Shown here piece after piece: positions 1 to 8,729 of a stretch of 42,388 nt of DNA. The DNA comes from Ignavibacteria bacterium UBA2373 (GTDB lineage: Bacteria > Bacteroidota > Ignavibacteria > Kapaibacteriales > UBA961), in contig DDTD01000061.1 in the NCBI GenBank assembly GCA_002344005.1, positions 1 through 42,388 of the forward strand. The letters run 5' to 3'. Under the pieces are notes generated by a model that was given only the letters and a program-made list of their open reading frames with translations, did no database searches and was not told the DNA's origin. Made by a program: the position numbers and the translations under genes. Every line of letters begins with the position of its first letter. Position 1 is the first letter of the stretch.

Positions 1-574
1 GCAATACTTTATACGGTACTGTAGCAATATGAGCGCCTGCTTTGGCACATTGCAATACATGAATCGGGTGGCGGATGGAAGCGGCTATAATTTGTGATTC
101 TAAGCCATGAACATCCCAGATTTCGCATGTATCTTCGATTGCTTGTAAGCCATCGGTGGCAACATCATCCAAACGTCCCAAGAATAAACTCACATAGGTT
201 GCTCCCGCATTATTGGCAGCAAGGGCTTGAGCTGCGGAAAATATCAAGGTCACATTCGTCGGCACTTCTTGGCGAGATAATGATTTCACAGCCGCCAAAC
301 CTGCCGGTATCATCGGTATTTTGATGGTTGCATCAGGAAACCATGACAATATCTCATCTGCCTCACGTAACATACCGTCTGTATCGGTGGAAACCACTTC
401 AACAGATAAATGTCCGCCTACGGTTTTATGAATATCCAAAATCAAAGAACGTATGTCCAAAGACGGGTCTTCTTTGGCAAGAAGCGAAGGATTAGTGGTG
501 ACACCACTGATTATACCGAGTGATGCGGCATGGCGTATGTCGGCGATATTTGCCGAATCTACATAGAGTTGCAT
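1..574 (-). CDS. fsa: Fructose-6-phosphate aldolase / small transaldolase (partial)
   Basis: The gene runs off the left edge; about 191 codons are visible, against roughly 215-220 for the whole family. Family role: class I Schiff-base aldolase of the FSA/TalB-like group, cytosolic, acting on sugar phosphates. Seen: start MQLYVDSANIADI, the SGVTTNPSLLAKE segment, the catalytic lysine in ATIKIPMIPAG at residue 85 (the position of the FSA lysine in E. coli), then TNVTLIFSAAQA and SLFLGRLDD. ATG at 574 is chosen because the product begins exactly where family members begin. It is divergent from dapD with a 180-bp spacer that probably holds both promoters. Whether it is an aldolase or a true transaldolase cannot be settled from sequence. 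Confidence 0.9.
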   Translation of the reverse strand, partial: MQLYVDSANIADIRHAASLGIISGVTTNPSLLAKEDPSLDIRSLILDIHKTVGGHLSVEVVSTDTDGMLREADEILSWFPDATIKIPMIPAGLAAVKSLSRQEVPTNVTLIFSAAQALAANNAGATYVSLFLGRLDDVATDGLQAIEDTCEIWDVHGLESQIIAASIRHPIHVLQCAKAGAHIATVPYKVL

Positions 575-754
575 AATAAATAGTTCCTTTGTTTTGTTAA
601 AAATCACCACGTTGATGCATGCAAAATTACGATACACGACATCAGTAGCGAGCCATTATATGATTTACATAGTTTTTTCTCTTCTTGTAACGTTCACCGT
701 ACACAGGTTATTTTTGCAAAAATTTGTTTCAACATTAATGAACGGATACTAACG

Positions 755-1585
755 ATGAACTCACAAACAGTTGACCATTTGCTCTCTTTACCCCATGATG
801 AATTACAGCATCACAATATAGAAGAAATGATGCGTGAGTTTATAGCCAAGCTCAATAGCGGTGATATACGTGCTGCGGAATGTGACAGCGATGGCGAATG
901 GAAAGTTAATACATGGGTAAAACAAGGTATTTTACTCTGTTTTAAATTGGGAATGATGCAAGATTATTCTATGGGAGGAATGCCTTTTTTCGATAAACAC
1001 ACTTTACCATTGCGCCCGGTGACGCTCGAAGACGGCATTAGAATAGTACCCGGGGGATCGGCTATACGAACCGGATCATATATTGCATCCGGTGTAATAT
1101 GTATGCCACCTATGTATATAAATATCGGAGCTTATGTGGATAGTGGTACTATGGTGGATTCTCATGCTTTGGTAGGTACATGTGCTCAAATTGGCAAAAG
1201 AGTGCATATCAGCGCAGCAGCGCAAATTGGCGGTGTCTTAGAACCTGCCGGCGCACGTCCCGTGATTGTCGAAGATGATGTGATGATTGGCGGAAATTGT
1301 GGTGTATATGAGGGTGTGATGATTCGTCGCAGAGCAGTATTAGGTTCGGGTGTGATTCTTAATGCTTCGACAGTGGTCTATGATCTTGTCAATGAATGTA
1401 CATTGCGTGCCACTGCCGATGCTCCGCTTGAAATACCCGAAGGTGCGGTCGTTGTGCCGGGTTCAAGAGCAGTGCAATCACCATTTGGTAAAGAGCATGG
1501 ATTGGCTGTGGCAACACCCATTATTGTCAAATATCGTGATGAAAAAACAGATGCCCGCACGGCTTTGGAAAGTGCATTGCGTTAA
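755..1585 (+). CDS. dapD: 2,3,4,5-tetrahydropyridine-2,6-dicarboxylate N-succinyltransferase
   Basis: Converts tetrahydrodipicolinate and succinyl-CoA to N-succinyl-2-amino-6-oxopimelate in the succinylase branch of lysine and diaminopimelate synthesis, in the cytosol. At 276 residues it matches the family length (about 274 in E. coli). A helical N-terminal domain is followed from about residue 95 by a left-handed beta-helix of hexapeptide repeats (INIGAYVDSGTMVDSHALVG, then AQIGKRVHIS and IGGVLEPAGARPVIVEDD). It ends in the family-typical SPFGKEHGLAVATPIIVKYRD region. It stands alone, divergent from the aldolase gene, with a KilA-N remnant directly downstream. Intact core gene. Confidence 0.95.
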   Translation: MNSQTVDHLLSLPHDELQHHNIEEMMREFIAKLNSGDIRAAECDSDGEWKVNTWVKQGILLCFKLGMMQDYSMGGMPFFDKHTLPLRPVTLEDGIRIVPGGSAIRTGSYIASGVICMPPMYINIGAYVDSGTMVDSHALVGTCAQIGKRVHISAAAQIGGVLEPAGARPVIVEDDVMIGGNCGVYEGVMIRRRAVLGSGVILNASTVVYDLVNECTLRATADAPLEIPEGAVVVPGSRAVQSPFGKEHGLAVATPIIVKYRDEKTDARTALESALR

Positions 1586-1591
1586 AAACTT

Positions 1592-1904
1592 AGGGGAGGG
1601 AAAAAATACTTATTTAAGCAACAAGCAAATTTTGTTTATGCAAATGTAGCTGATTTTTTAAATGTTGCTTTTTTCGGAATTACAGTCAAAGAATGGAAGA
1701 AAACCAATCTTGACCAAGGAGGAAATATCAGAGAATATGCAACATTGGGGCAATTAGTTGTATTAAGTAATATGGAAGGAATTAATGCTTTACTTATTCA
1801 AAAAGGATTATCCCAAAGTGAACAAGCTCATTCAACTCAACAAAGTCGTTATTACTCAAATGAAATCATTCATTGAAAGTAAAGCGATTAAGAAACTAAA
1901 ATAA
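1592..1904 (+). pseudogene. KilA-N domain protein, C-terminal remnant with frameshift
   Basis: Reading from about 1592 gives GKKYLFKQQANFVYANVADF, then GITVKEWKKTN, NIREYATLGQLVVLSNMEG and LIQKGLSQSE, the C-terminal pattern of KilA-N-containing proteins common in Bacteroidota. At about 1822 the frame must shift by one base. The original frame ends at a TGA at 1874-1876, while the shifted frame continues as KLIQLNKVVITQMKSFIESK and closes with TAA at 1902-1904. There is no start codon or DNA-binding N-terminus: the piece begins about 6 bases after the dapD stop. A decayed fragment left at the edge of the variable region; presumably non-functional. Confidence 0.75.
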
Positions 1905-1924
1905 AGCGGACGTAATTGCAGACA

Positions 1925-2145
1925 ACTACTAACAGATCTAACTCTTGCACAACACATCGGTGATTTTTTATAAAATGAGTGATAATGGGATAGATAAAGC
2001 TTGGGGCGGATTCTACAGCAATGAACTTGTAAATCACTGTGTTTACTCCGGTATAGAGAAATTTCCTTTACTCATATTTGGATGGATAAGCAAAGTTTTG
2101 TAGTTTTGAGGAAACAAATGACGTTTTGCGGTAATATGAGAGGCG
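1925..2145 (+). repeat. Repeat family B, copy 1 (promoter-bearing, attC-like)
   Basis: About 200 bp, also found on the minus strand near 24035, 27171, 28005 and 36119 and truncated elsewhere. It opens with CTAAC and CTCTTGCACAACACATCGG, has an internal hairpin (GTGATTTT ... AAATCACTG) and a conserved tail ending GACGTTTTGCGGTAATATGAG. The tail contains a Bacteroidota-type promoter (2077-2108). The plus orientation matches the neighbouring plus-strand genes. Confidence 0.7.
2077..2108 (+). promoter_or_regulatory. TTTG-N20-TAGTTTTG promoter in repeat B
   Basis: TTTG at 2077-2080 and TAGTTTTG at 2101-2108 are separated by exactly 20 nt, matching the Bacteroidota -33/-7 consensus (TTTG, 19-21 nt, TAnnTTTG). 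The next gene starts at 2268 beyond a second recombination-site-like sequence. One of seven copies in the window. Confidence 0.65.
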
Positions 2146-2149
2146 CATC

Positions 2150-2225
2150 TATAGAATTGCAGAAGTACTTCATTGACAAACTGCGTTTGCATTCAGTAAC
2201 TACGCAAATCTGGCTCTCGTTAGCG
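2150..2225 (+). repeat. attC-like site, subfamily C
   Basis: Ends in GTTAGCG (2219-2225), a GTTRRRY-like core just before the gene at 2268. The central segment, with CTTCATTGACAAACTGCG then TTTGCATTCAGTAACT, recurs on the opposite strand at about 32892-32950 in the right array. This links the two arrays. The left end is unclear because it abuts repeat B. Confidence 0.5.
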
Positions 2226-2267
2226 GTAATACTATGACGAGACATAACAAGGCAAAAATGAATTAGA

Positions 2268-2840
2268 ATGACGGACTTGATAAAAAAAATTAAACTTGAA
2301 AAGTGGCATTTTTATTTGCTTGGATTTATTCTCATAAACTTTGGGATAGGAATAATTACAGGGTATAGACTAAATCAAAACTTAACGTTTATACTAAAAG
2401 TTATTTTATACTTGACAGGGCTTGTTTTGTTCCTGACGACAATTAGACAATTTAAGAAAACAGTAATTTATTATTCATTTTATGCAATTTCAGGTATTTT
2501 GACAGGACTGTTTTTTTTATTCGGTGGAATTTTCCTTGCTATTTTGTCTTCACTTGTATTAATTCCTATTTTTCCAAAACAGACAGAATATAAAACAGAG
2601 ACAATAAATATTTACGACAGATTTCAAGGTTTTATGGCTCGTTGTTACTCATATGAAGTTGTTGAACCTAAACTATTCATATTTGAAAAACATTTAGGCT
2701 TTATAAACATTGACAGACCTATTGACGCAGACAAAGACGAATTTAATTTAAAAAACAACACGATTATTTATAAGTACGAATTGGATAATGACGGACAAAC
2801 AACAGTTAGAGACACGACTGAAATACTTAATTTTGAATAG
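2268..2840 (+). CDS. Membrane protein of unknown function, cassette-borne
   Basis: 190 residues, family not recognised. Seen: three to four hydrophobic helices in the first 105 residues (FYLLGFILINFGIGIITG; FILKVILYLTGLVLFL; the long IYYSFYAISGILTGLFFLF to VLIPIF stretch), then a polar C-terminal domain of about 85 residues (FQGFMARCYSYEVVEPK; DADKDEFNLKNNTIIYKYEL) likely on one face of the inner membrane. The gene begins about 40 nt after one attC-like core and ends 10 nt before the next, so it is a single-gene cassette. No signal peptidase site is obvious. Confidence 0.7.
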   Translation: MTDLIKKIKLEKWHFYLLGFILINFGIGIITGYRLNQNLTFILKVILYLTGLVLFLTTIRQFKKTVIYYSFYAISGILTGLFFLFGGIFLAILSSLVLIPIFPKQTEYKTETINIYDRFQGFMARCYSYEVVEPKLFIFEKHLGFINIDRPIDADKDEFNLKNNTIIYKYELDNDGQTTVRDTTEILNFE

Positions 2841-2849
2841 AAGTACTAC

Positions 2850-2981
2850 CGCTAACAGCCGTTTTGCAAAAGCGGGGGTTTGGTGCTACTATGATAGTGA
2901 AGTGCTAAATTCGAGCTTTGTGCATCTAATGAAGTTCAGTGCTGAAAATCCCCGCCTTCGCAAAGCGGCAATACGTTATAG
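2850..2981 (+). repeat. attC-like recombination site, 132 bp
   Basis: R''-like CGCTAAC at 2850-2856, R'-like GTTATAG at 2975-2981. Between them are long imperfect arms, AGCCGTTTTGC plus AAAAGCGGGG pairing with CCCCGCCTTCGCAAAGCGGC. Loop sequence (GTGCTACTATGATAGTGAAG, then CTAATGAAGTTCAGTGCTG) recurs inverted at about 28140-28235. Gene 3006 starts 24 nt after it. Confidence 0.75.
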
Positions 2982-3005
2982 GGTATTTTAAAGGACGATA
3001 AACCA

Positions 3006-3593
3006 ATGTATTATTTGATTGCAACTTTATATATTATCTTTATATTTTCATTAATAGCTGCCCTGACTTGTTTGGCGATTGTTCCGCTATTTTTTGTAAT
3101 TAAACATTTAAAATCAAAGTATTGGGTAAATTCAGTTTGGCTAACAGATAAAAAGACTAAGATAATCTTGGCTTCTATAACGATAATATTTGCAGCGTTT
3201 CAGACTTATACAGCATTCTATCCAACCGACAGTTTTTACGAATCGGAGTTTTCTGACAACACCAATATTGGCTTTCCCGACAATGCAAAGATATTAGTAA
3301 AAGGTTCTACTTATCCCGACATACATGGAGACTACTCTGCATCAGCAATTATTCATATAGACGAACCAACTATTAAGAAACTCAGGGAAAATATTCGTTC
3401 CAACAAAAATTTCAAAAAGGACTCAAGACCTTTCTTGTTTGGTAACGACATTAGAGAAAATTCAAAGGAGTTTAATGAAAAATTGTTTACTGATAATTAC
3501 TATTGGAATTTGACAGAAGATGGAACATATTATTTTAATATTGCATTTGACACAATGAACAATTTAGTGGCATTCGATAGAGTAACATGGTAA
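3006..3593 (+). CDS. Two-helix membrane protein of unknown function, cassette-borne
   Basis: 195 residues, not recognised. Two predicted membrane segments, about residues 5-32 (ATLYIIFIFSLIAALTCLAI and following) and 56-72 (IILASITIIFAAFQTYTAF), then a C-terminal domain of about 120 residues (NTNIGFPDNAKILVKGS, ASAIIHIDEPTIKKL, NYYWNLTEDGTYYFNIAFD), probably extracytoplasmic. The start lies 24 nt after an attC-like core, with a purine-rich AAGGACG just upstream. Single-gene cassette in the plus-strand array. No catalytic motif seen. Confidence 0.7.
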   Translation: MYYLIATLYIIFIFSLIAALTCLAIVPLFFVIKHLKSKYWVNSVWLTDKKTKIILASITIIFAAFQTYTAFYPTDSFYESEFSDNTNIGFPDNAKILVKGSTYPDIHGDYSASAIIHIDEPTIKKLRENIRSNKNFKKDSRPFLFGNDIRENSKEFNEKLFTDNYYWNLTEDGTYYFNIAFDTMNNLVAFDRVTW

Positions 3594-3609
3594 TAAAAAC
3601 GTCTATAAT

Positions 3610-3734
3610 AGCGCCTAAGAGCAAGTGGCTGTTTATCTTAATGTCAAGTTTTTGACTTTTAATCCAAATTTTTCTTATATTTGACGTGAGACGCTTCGGA
3701 AAAGTCACCTGCGTCAAGCTGCAAAACGTTAGCG
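3610..3734 (+). repeat. Degenerate attC-like site
   Basis: Clear 3' core GTTAGCG (3728-3734) preceded by GCAAAAC, as in other sites here; the 5' core is degraded (GCGCCTAAGAGC near 3612). Arms AGCAAGTGGC and GCGTCAAGCTGC are only partly complementary. It sits between two plus-strand cassette genes, 9 nt before the ATG at 3743. Confidence 0.5.
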
Positions 3735-3742
3735 GTAATGCT

Positions 3743-4321
3743 ATGAAGATAGAACAAACCAAACATATCATCCGACTTTTGACCGACAAAGGTGTTCACT
3801 TTGACAGCGGACTGACTGACGATGAAGTTTTGCAAATAGAGACAAAATTCAATCTCCAATTTCCACCTGACCTTAAATTGTTTTTACAGACAAGTTTGCC
3901 GACCTCTGACAGTTTTGTAAACTGGCGACTTGGACTAAAATCGAAAAGCGAAGCCGAGAAAATATTTTCACGACTTGACTGGCCATTAGAAGGTATGTTA
4001 TTTGACTTGCAATCGAACGAATTTTGGGTTGACAGTTGGGGCAATCGTCCAGAAAACTATGACCACAAAGTTTTAATTGCGAAAAGACACTACGAAACTT
4101 ATCCGAAACTAATTCCTATTTATTCGCATCGTTACATTCCAAGCCGACCTAACGAAAATGACAATCCAGTTTTTTCTGTTCACCAAATGGACATTATTTA
4201 TTATGGTTACAACTTATCGACATACTTTGCAAACGAATTTGGTTTTGCTCTGACAGAAGAATTTGAGTTGCTTGACGAGCCGAAAAAAGAAATAGAATTT
4301 TGGAGTGATTGGACAGGATAA
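3743..4321 (+). CDS. SMI1/KNR4-like (SUKH) protein, cassette-borne
   Basis: 192 residues from ATG 3743, chosen because it follows the attC core by 9 nt, whereas an upstream ATG at 3686 would lie inside the recombination site. The N-terminus (SGLTDDEVLQIETKFNLQFP and DLKLFLQ) resembles the SMI1/KNR4 or SUKH fold, whose members often act as immunity proteins to contact-dependent and nuclease toxins. The central tryptophan-rich part (LDWPLEGMLF, EFWVDSWGNRP) and LIPIYSHRYIPSRP also suit that superfamily. An orphan immunity role is inference; no toxin gene is adjacent. Confidence 0.65.
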   Translation: MKIEQTKHIIRLLTDKGVHFDSGLTDDEVLQIETKFNLQFPPDLKLFLQTSLPTSDSFVNWRLGLKSKSEAEKIFSRLDWPLEGMLFDLQSNEFWVDSWGNRPENYDHKVLIAKRHYETYPKLIPIYSHRYIPSRPNENDNPVFSVHQMDIIYYGYNLSTYFANEFGFALTEEFELLDEPKKEIEFWSDWTG

Positions 4322-4347
4322 AATATGACTAACGAAGAACCACATAC

Positions 4348-4420
4348 CGCTAACACGGGTAACTCTTGCACAACTCATCGGTAATTTTTTAGAAAAATGT
4401 GTGATAATGTATAAAGCGTA
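4348..4420 (+). repeat. Truncated repeat B / attC 5' half
   Basis: CGCTAAC at 4348-4354, then AACTCTTGCACAACTCATCGG and ATTTTTTAGAAAAA, the 5' half of repeat family B. The promoter-bearing 3' half is missing, and only vague remnants (CTATCACAGTAAAG) follow. It appears to be the last recognisable site of the plus-strand array. Confidence 0.55.
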
Positions 4421-4498
4421 GGACATCTATCACAGTAAAGAATATTATGTTGCAATAATTTATGTGTTTTTTATTAAATTTAATAGGTAAAATTAAAA

Positions 4499-5632
4499 AT
4501 GAAATCAATATTTTATATCGCTGTAATATTCTTTGTTCTATTTGAAATAATAAATGTATATTTTGTAATGCCGCTACCCGGTAGCCAACAAATAGATAGT
4601 ATTGACTTCGCTTATTTTATTTATAGTTGGCGATGGACATTTCGTCTCTTATTATCTATACTTTTATTGGTGGGTTTGTTTAAGTCACAGTGGAAAAGGA
4701 AATGGATACCGATAATTCCGCTCACTATATTTGCTGTTGTAATTTATGTCCTAAACTTTATAATGACGGCAGATGCAATATTTACACAACCTGAAAAATT
4801 ACAATTGGCAAATGCACAAAACAATAAAGTTGACTCTAATCGGTTAGTCATTGGTGTTGTTGATAATGGTATTGCCAAAGCTTACCCCTTACAATATTTA
4901 GGATATCACCACTTTATATATGATACACTTAATAGTAAGCCGATTTTAGTAACTTATTGTACAGTGTGCCGAACAGGGCGTGTGTATGATCCGACTGTCA
5001 ATGGTAAAGTAGAAAAATTTAGATTAGTTGGTATGGATCATTTTAATGCAATGATAGAAGATGAGAGCACTAAAAGTTGGTGGAGACAAAGTACAGGGGA
5101 AGCGATCGCAGGAAAGTTAAAAGGTGCAAAACTTATTGAACTGCATTGCAGTCAGGTTAGTCTCTCGCAATGGTTGAAGTTGTATCCAAATTCACTTGTT
5201 ATGCAAGCAGATTCACTTAGTGTCAATAGTTACGATACTTCCTTTAACTATGAAAGCGGTAAAAGTAAAAGGAGTTTGACAGGTACGAATAGTCAAAGCT
5301 GGAAAGAAAAAAGTTGGGTTATAGGCGTAAAAATTAATCAAAAAAGCAGAGTGTTTGATTGGAATGAATTACTCCGGAAAAGAATTTTGCATAGTAATAT
5401 AGATGATACCAAATTTTTCGTTGTTCTTTGTAAAGATAATAAAAGTTTTTTTGCCTATAAGAACAATTCTGCTGATATGCCGACGATTGTTGATGACACA
5501 ATTTTCCTTCAATCGAAAAGATACAAAATGAATGGCGTTGGAATAAATACCTCATCCCATCTAATACCCCTAACGGCTTATCAAGAGTTTTGGCATAGCT
5601 GGAAAACATTTCAACCCAACACACTCAAATGA
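4499..5632 (+). CDS. DUF3179 domain membrane-anchored protein
   Basis: 377 residues. Three hydrophobic segments lead (residues about 2-24, 47-61, 71-93), then a periplasmic-type domain with the DUF3179 signatures IGVVDNGIAKAYPLQYLGYH, PILVTYCTVCRTGRVYDP (a paired-cysteine motif) and LTGTNSQSWKE. The family is widespread and uncharacterised; the CTVC pair could bind metal or act in thiol chemistry, which is inference. Upstream is a truncated array site; downstream 133 bp separate it from the DUF3817 gene, with no attC between. No obvious truncation. Confidence 0.75.
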   Translation: MKSIFYIAVIFFVLFEIINVYFVMPLPGSQQIDSIDFAYFIYSWRWTFRLLLSILLLVGLFKSQWKRKWIPIIPLTIFAVVIYVLNFIMTADAIFTQPEKLQLANAQNNKVDSNRLVIGVVDNGIAKAYPLQYLGYHHFIYDTLNSKPILVTYCTVCRTGRVYDPTVNGKVEKFRLVGMDHFNAMIEDESTKSWWRQSTGEAIAGKLKGAKLIELHCSQVSLSQWLKLYPNSLVMQADSLSVNSYDTSFNYESGKSKRSLTGTNSQSWKEKSWVIGVKINQKSRVFDWNELLRKRILHSNIDDTKFFVVLCKDNKSFFAYKNNSADMPTIVDDTIFLQSKRYKMNGVGINTSSHLIPLTAYQEFWHSWKTFQPNTLK

Positions 5633-5765
5633 TATTGTATAATGATAGCTCTTTATACATTGATTCTGTAATTTCCTTTTTCCCCTTGAATCAAAAGAGA
5701 CTAATAATAAAAAATAAAAAACTCCTAATGGACTTGTTTCGATATAAAGTAAATAAACTTGAACT

Positions 5766-6065
5766 ATGAAATTATTAACAACACAATTGGGCAGACTTCG
5801 GATAATCGCTTTTATAGAAGGCATATCGTTTTTAGTAATACTTTTCATAACGATGCCTTTAAAATATGCCTTTCAAATGCCTGAGCCAAATAAGTTTTTT
5901 GGGCTTGCTCATGGCTTGTTATTCGTATTATATGTTTTTGCTGTTATTCAAATTACAATAAAAGAACAGTGGAACATACAAAAAACACTATTAGCACTTT
6001 TGGCTTCGATTATTCCATTCGGTACATTTTGGGCAGATAGCAAACTCTTCAAGCAGGGGCAATAA
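5766..6065 (+). CDS. DUF3817 small integral membrane protein
   Basis: 99 residues with three membrane segments: RIIAFIEGISFLVILFITMP, FFGLAHGLLFVLYVFAVI and KTLLALLASIIPFGTFW. This layout and the motifs EGxSF, LKY near residue 36, GxxHG near 51 and IPFGTFWxD match the DUF3817 (YdzA-like) family. Function of the family is unknown. Plus strand, between the DUF3179 and PD40 genes; the shared direction hints at a loose cluster, but gaps of 120-130 bp argue against tight coupling. Length is normal for the family. Confidence 0.75.
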   Translation: MKLLTTQLGRLRIIAFIEGISFLVILFITMPLKYAFQMPEPNKFFGLAHGLLFVLYVFAVIQITIKEQWNIQKTLLALLASIIPFGTFWADSKLFKQGQ

Positions 6066-6185
6066 GTTTAATCTATCATGATATATAGAATCCTTGTTGT
6101 TATGTAGCTAATTTTTTGTGGTTTTGAAAAAAATAGAACATTACATTGTACTAAGACAAAAATTTGATATTAAACAATATATATT

Positions 6186-7097
6186 ATGAAAATTCTTTTA
6201 TCTTCTCTACTGGTATCTTTTTTTTCTTTATCAGCTTTTGGACAAGACATTGAAATAGCAAATTCGACTTTACATCAATATTATAATACGAGAGATTTTT
6301 GTGTTTCCGTAGATGAAAAAGAGGTCTATTTCACAATTCAAAGTCCAAATCAAGAACTTTCTCAAATAGTATGCGTTAAAAATAATATATGGAACAACCC
6401 TGTCTTGCTTTCTTTTTGTGACAATTATTCTTATTTAGAGCCATTTTTATCTTTTGATGGAAAAAGATTGTATTTCTCATCTAATAGACCTAAAAAAGAA
6501 GGCGACACTGCTAAAAGTGATTTTGATATTTGGTATGTTGAGCGTTTAAATGAACGGAGTAAATGGTCAAAACCAATAAACTTGGGTTCACAAGTTAACT
6601 CGGAAAATGATGAGTTTTATCCAACTCTTGCGGACAATGGTAATCTATATTTTACAATGGATGCTAAACAGGGGCTCGGCAAAGATGATATTTACGTTTG
6701 TCAATGGCAAGACACTCATTATTCTAAACCTCATATACTTAGTGATAATATTAACAGTGAGGGATATGAATTCAATGCATTTATAGCCAAAGATGAAACA
6801 TTTATTATTTATACGAAATACAATTCAAAAGATGGTTTAGGTAGCGGTGACTTGTATATCGCAAGGAAAAAACCTAATGGAACATGGGGTAATCCGGAAA
6901 ATATGGGAAATATTATAAATACTAAATTTATGGAATACTGCCCATTTTACCATCATAAAACCAATACTTTGTATTTTACCAGCAAACGATCCCATCTTAT
7001 ACCTGAAAAATATAAAGACATAAAACAATACTTGAAGAAGATTTCATCAAGTCATAATGGTCTGAGCAAGATTTATAAATGTACTATTAAACTTTAG
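6186..7097 (+). CDS. Secreted PD40/TolB-like beta-propeller protein
   Basis: 303 residues with a signal peptide (MKILLSSLLVSFFSLSAFGQ, cleavage after about residue 19). Repeated blade motifs follow: LEPFLSFDGKRLYFSSNRP, EFYPTLADNGNLYFTMDA, EFNAFIAKDETFIIYTKY and MEYCPFYHHKTNTLYFTSKR, the WD40-like PD40 pattern. Such proteins in Bacteroidota are periplasmic or surface-associated and sometimes fused to OmpA domains; here there is no extra domain. Binding partner unknown. A short tail follows the last blade, so it looks complete. Confidence 0.7.
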   Translation: MKILLSSLLVSFFSLSAFGQDIEIANSTLHQYYNTRDFCVSVDEKEVYFTIQSPNQELSQIVCVKNNIWNNPVLLSFCDNYSYLEPFLSFDGKRLYFSSNRPKKEGDTAKSDFDIWYVERLNERSKWSKPINLGSQVNSENDEFYPTLADNGNLYFTMDAKQGLGKDDIYVCQWQDTHYSKPHILSDNINSEGYEFNAFIAKDETFIIYTKYNSKDGLGSGDLYIARKKPNGTWGNPENMGNIINTKFMEYCPFYHHKTNTLYFTSKRSHLIPEKYKDIKQYLKKISSSHNGLSKIYKCTIKL

Positions 7098-7398
7098 CGG
7101 TATTGCACTACCATATATATGTACCACTCAACTTTTGTATGTATTAATGAAATATCACTATGCAATCATCAACTTAACTACAAGGAAGTGCATTTTAGGT
7201 ACATAATAACAAAAGAAATATTGAATCTATGAAATAAGAGTCTTTTTATTCGTTTAGTACTTGATAAAATAGGTATCAACATGGAATTGCACTTTTGTAT
7301 AATATTCCGTTTTATTATTTCATAATGCTATTGAATATCAATGATTTACGATGTAGCGCAAAGATACATAACCATAAGGTGACATACTATCGCATATC
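7098..7398. other. Gene-free 300-bp spacer
   Basis: AT-rich sequence between convergent genes. No credible reading frame, RNA gene or attC core was seen. TTTAGCGGTATTGCAC just after the PD40 stop weakly recalls the array cores. It separates the plus-strand block from the core block. Confidence 0.5.
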
Positions 7399-8460
7399 CT
7401 ATTTCGCAGATTTTTTTTTCAAATTTTCTGCAAAAATCTTAGCAGTTTCAGCAGCAGAATTAGCAATATCCGTTACTGTTGATACAAAAGGATCGGATGA
7501 GTTCATAAATTCTTCTCTATACTTTTGCGCTGCTGCCCTCATATTATCCGCTACGCTTTCCTCTTTGTTGTCATCCTGAGTTGCATAATGCGGAGCATTG
7601 TATGGACGCGGTGCATCATTATCAGCTTGTGCGAAACCTCCATTCAAGATACGAGCATATTCTCCCGAATCTACCCATTTTTTTAATTCTACTAAACGCA
7701 ATACGGGAAAAGGATGAGTTCTACCCAATAAATTCAGCATCTTATGGATGCCGTCCACCATTGTCCCTCCAGACTCATATTCATACGCTTGTACAAAAAA
7801 TTCATTAATATTCATTTCGGAAATTCTATTCCCTCCGGCTAATTTCATTTCTAAGGTATAACAAATATCGGGGTCTTGTACAACAAGTAATCCCGCACGG
7901 TCACAGGATAATTCACTTTTACGATACCATTCCATAAGTGCAATACGAATAGCTGATAAAGCTGCTGCTCCAAGTGGTATGCTTGATAAAATAGGCATAG
8001 AAAAATGTGTCAATAATATAAGCAATGTCGAGTATAACATGTGCCCTGACATACAATGACCTAATTCATGGGCAATAACTGCCAACAGTTCTTCTTCGCT
8101 CAATGTATCCAAAAGTGAAGAGTTGAGTATGATAAATGGATTGTCCATACCAATGGCACGTGCATTGACAAATGGGCTTGCAGAAACATAGAGTTCCGGT
8201 ATTTTTTTCACGTCTAAAATATGACATGCCTCACGAAACAAAGTATTGACTTTTGGAAATTGTCGCTCTGATACCCGCACTGATGATGAGAGTGCAATCA
8301 GACGCAAAGAACGCTCAACAGTCACACCGACCATTTTTTGTAACAATACATCTAAACCGGGTAATGATTGTAATGCTGAAAGTGCTGCTCTATCGGCGGG
8401 ATGTTCCCATGCACGGGAGCTGATATTAGGGAAACGAACTTTGGAATGGCGCATATACAT
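7399..8460 (-). CDS. M48 family zinc metallopeptidase
   Basis: 353 residues. The zinc motif HELGH lies at residues 131-135 within LLAVIAHELGHCMSGHM, the third ligand is probably E183 in KSELSCDRAGLL, and RTHPFPVLRL near 258 is the usual M48 downstream motif. One or two hydrophobic stretches (about 141-175) follow the active site, as in HtpX-like membrane proteases with a cytoplasmic active site; family members act in membrane protein quality control. The C-terminal about 70 residues are polar and alanine-rich. It stands alone, convergent with the plus-strand genes to its left, and looks intact. Confidence 0.88.
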   Translation of the reverse strand: MYMRHSKVRFPNISSRAWEHPADRAALSALQSLPGLDVLLQKMVGVTVERSLRLIALSSSVRVSERQFPKVNTLFREACHILDVKKIPELYVSASPFVNARAIGMDNPFIILNSSLLDTLSEEELLAVIAHELGHCMSGHMLYSTLLILLTHFSMPILSSIPLGAAALSAIRIALMEWYRKSELSCDRAGLLVVQDPDICYTLEMKLAGGNRISEMNINEFFVQAYEYESGGTMVDGIHKMLNLLGRTHPFPVLRLVELKKWVDSGEYARILNGGFAQADNDAPRPYNAPHYATQDDNKEESVADNMRAAAQKYREEFMNSSDPFVSTVTDIANSAAETAKIFAENLKKKSAK

Positions 8461-8657
8461 TATAGATTAACAATGAAAAACAAATATACAATAAAATGTA
8501 TAGATAACCATATGTCCGTGCAAAAAGTATTGTATAAGTAGAGATTGTTTTTTATATGTTGTACCATAGGGAAAAATGATTGTATGTTGATGTATAATAC
8601 AAAAAGGTCATATCAATCTTTATGTCTATTCTATCATAGACCATGTTTCTGTATCTT

Positions 8658-8689
8658 TTTGCACATATCCGAAAAGTTTTGTAGTTTTG
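8658..8689 (+). promoter_or_regulatory. Isolated TTTG-N20-TAGTTTTG promoter
   Basis: TTTG at 8658-8661 and TAGTTTTG at 8682-8689, 20 nt apart. The last 17 bases (GAAAAGTTTTGTAGTTTTG region) match the tail of repeat B, but no other part of the repeat is present. It sits 41 nt upstream of the GIY-YIG gene and likely drives it. Confidence 0.6.
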
Positions 8690-8729
8690 GAGAAATGAAA
8701 ACAGTGCGACAATAATTACCAATAATTGT

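Noticed and set aside
94..324. 76-codon open frame on the plus strand at the left edge
   Set aside because: It lies opposite the well-supported aldolase gene and has no family features.
7295..7579. 94-codon open frame opposite the 3' end of the M48 gene
   Set aside because: Overlaps the peptidase C-terminus antisense and shows no start signal or motif.
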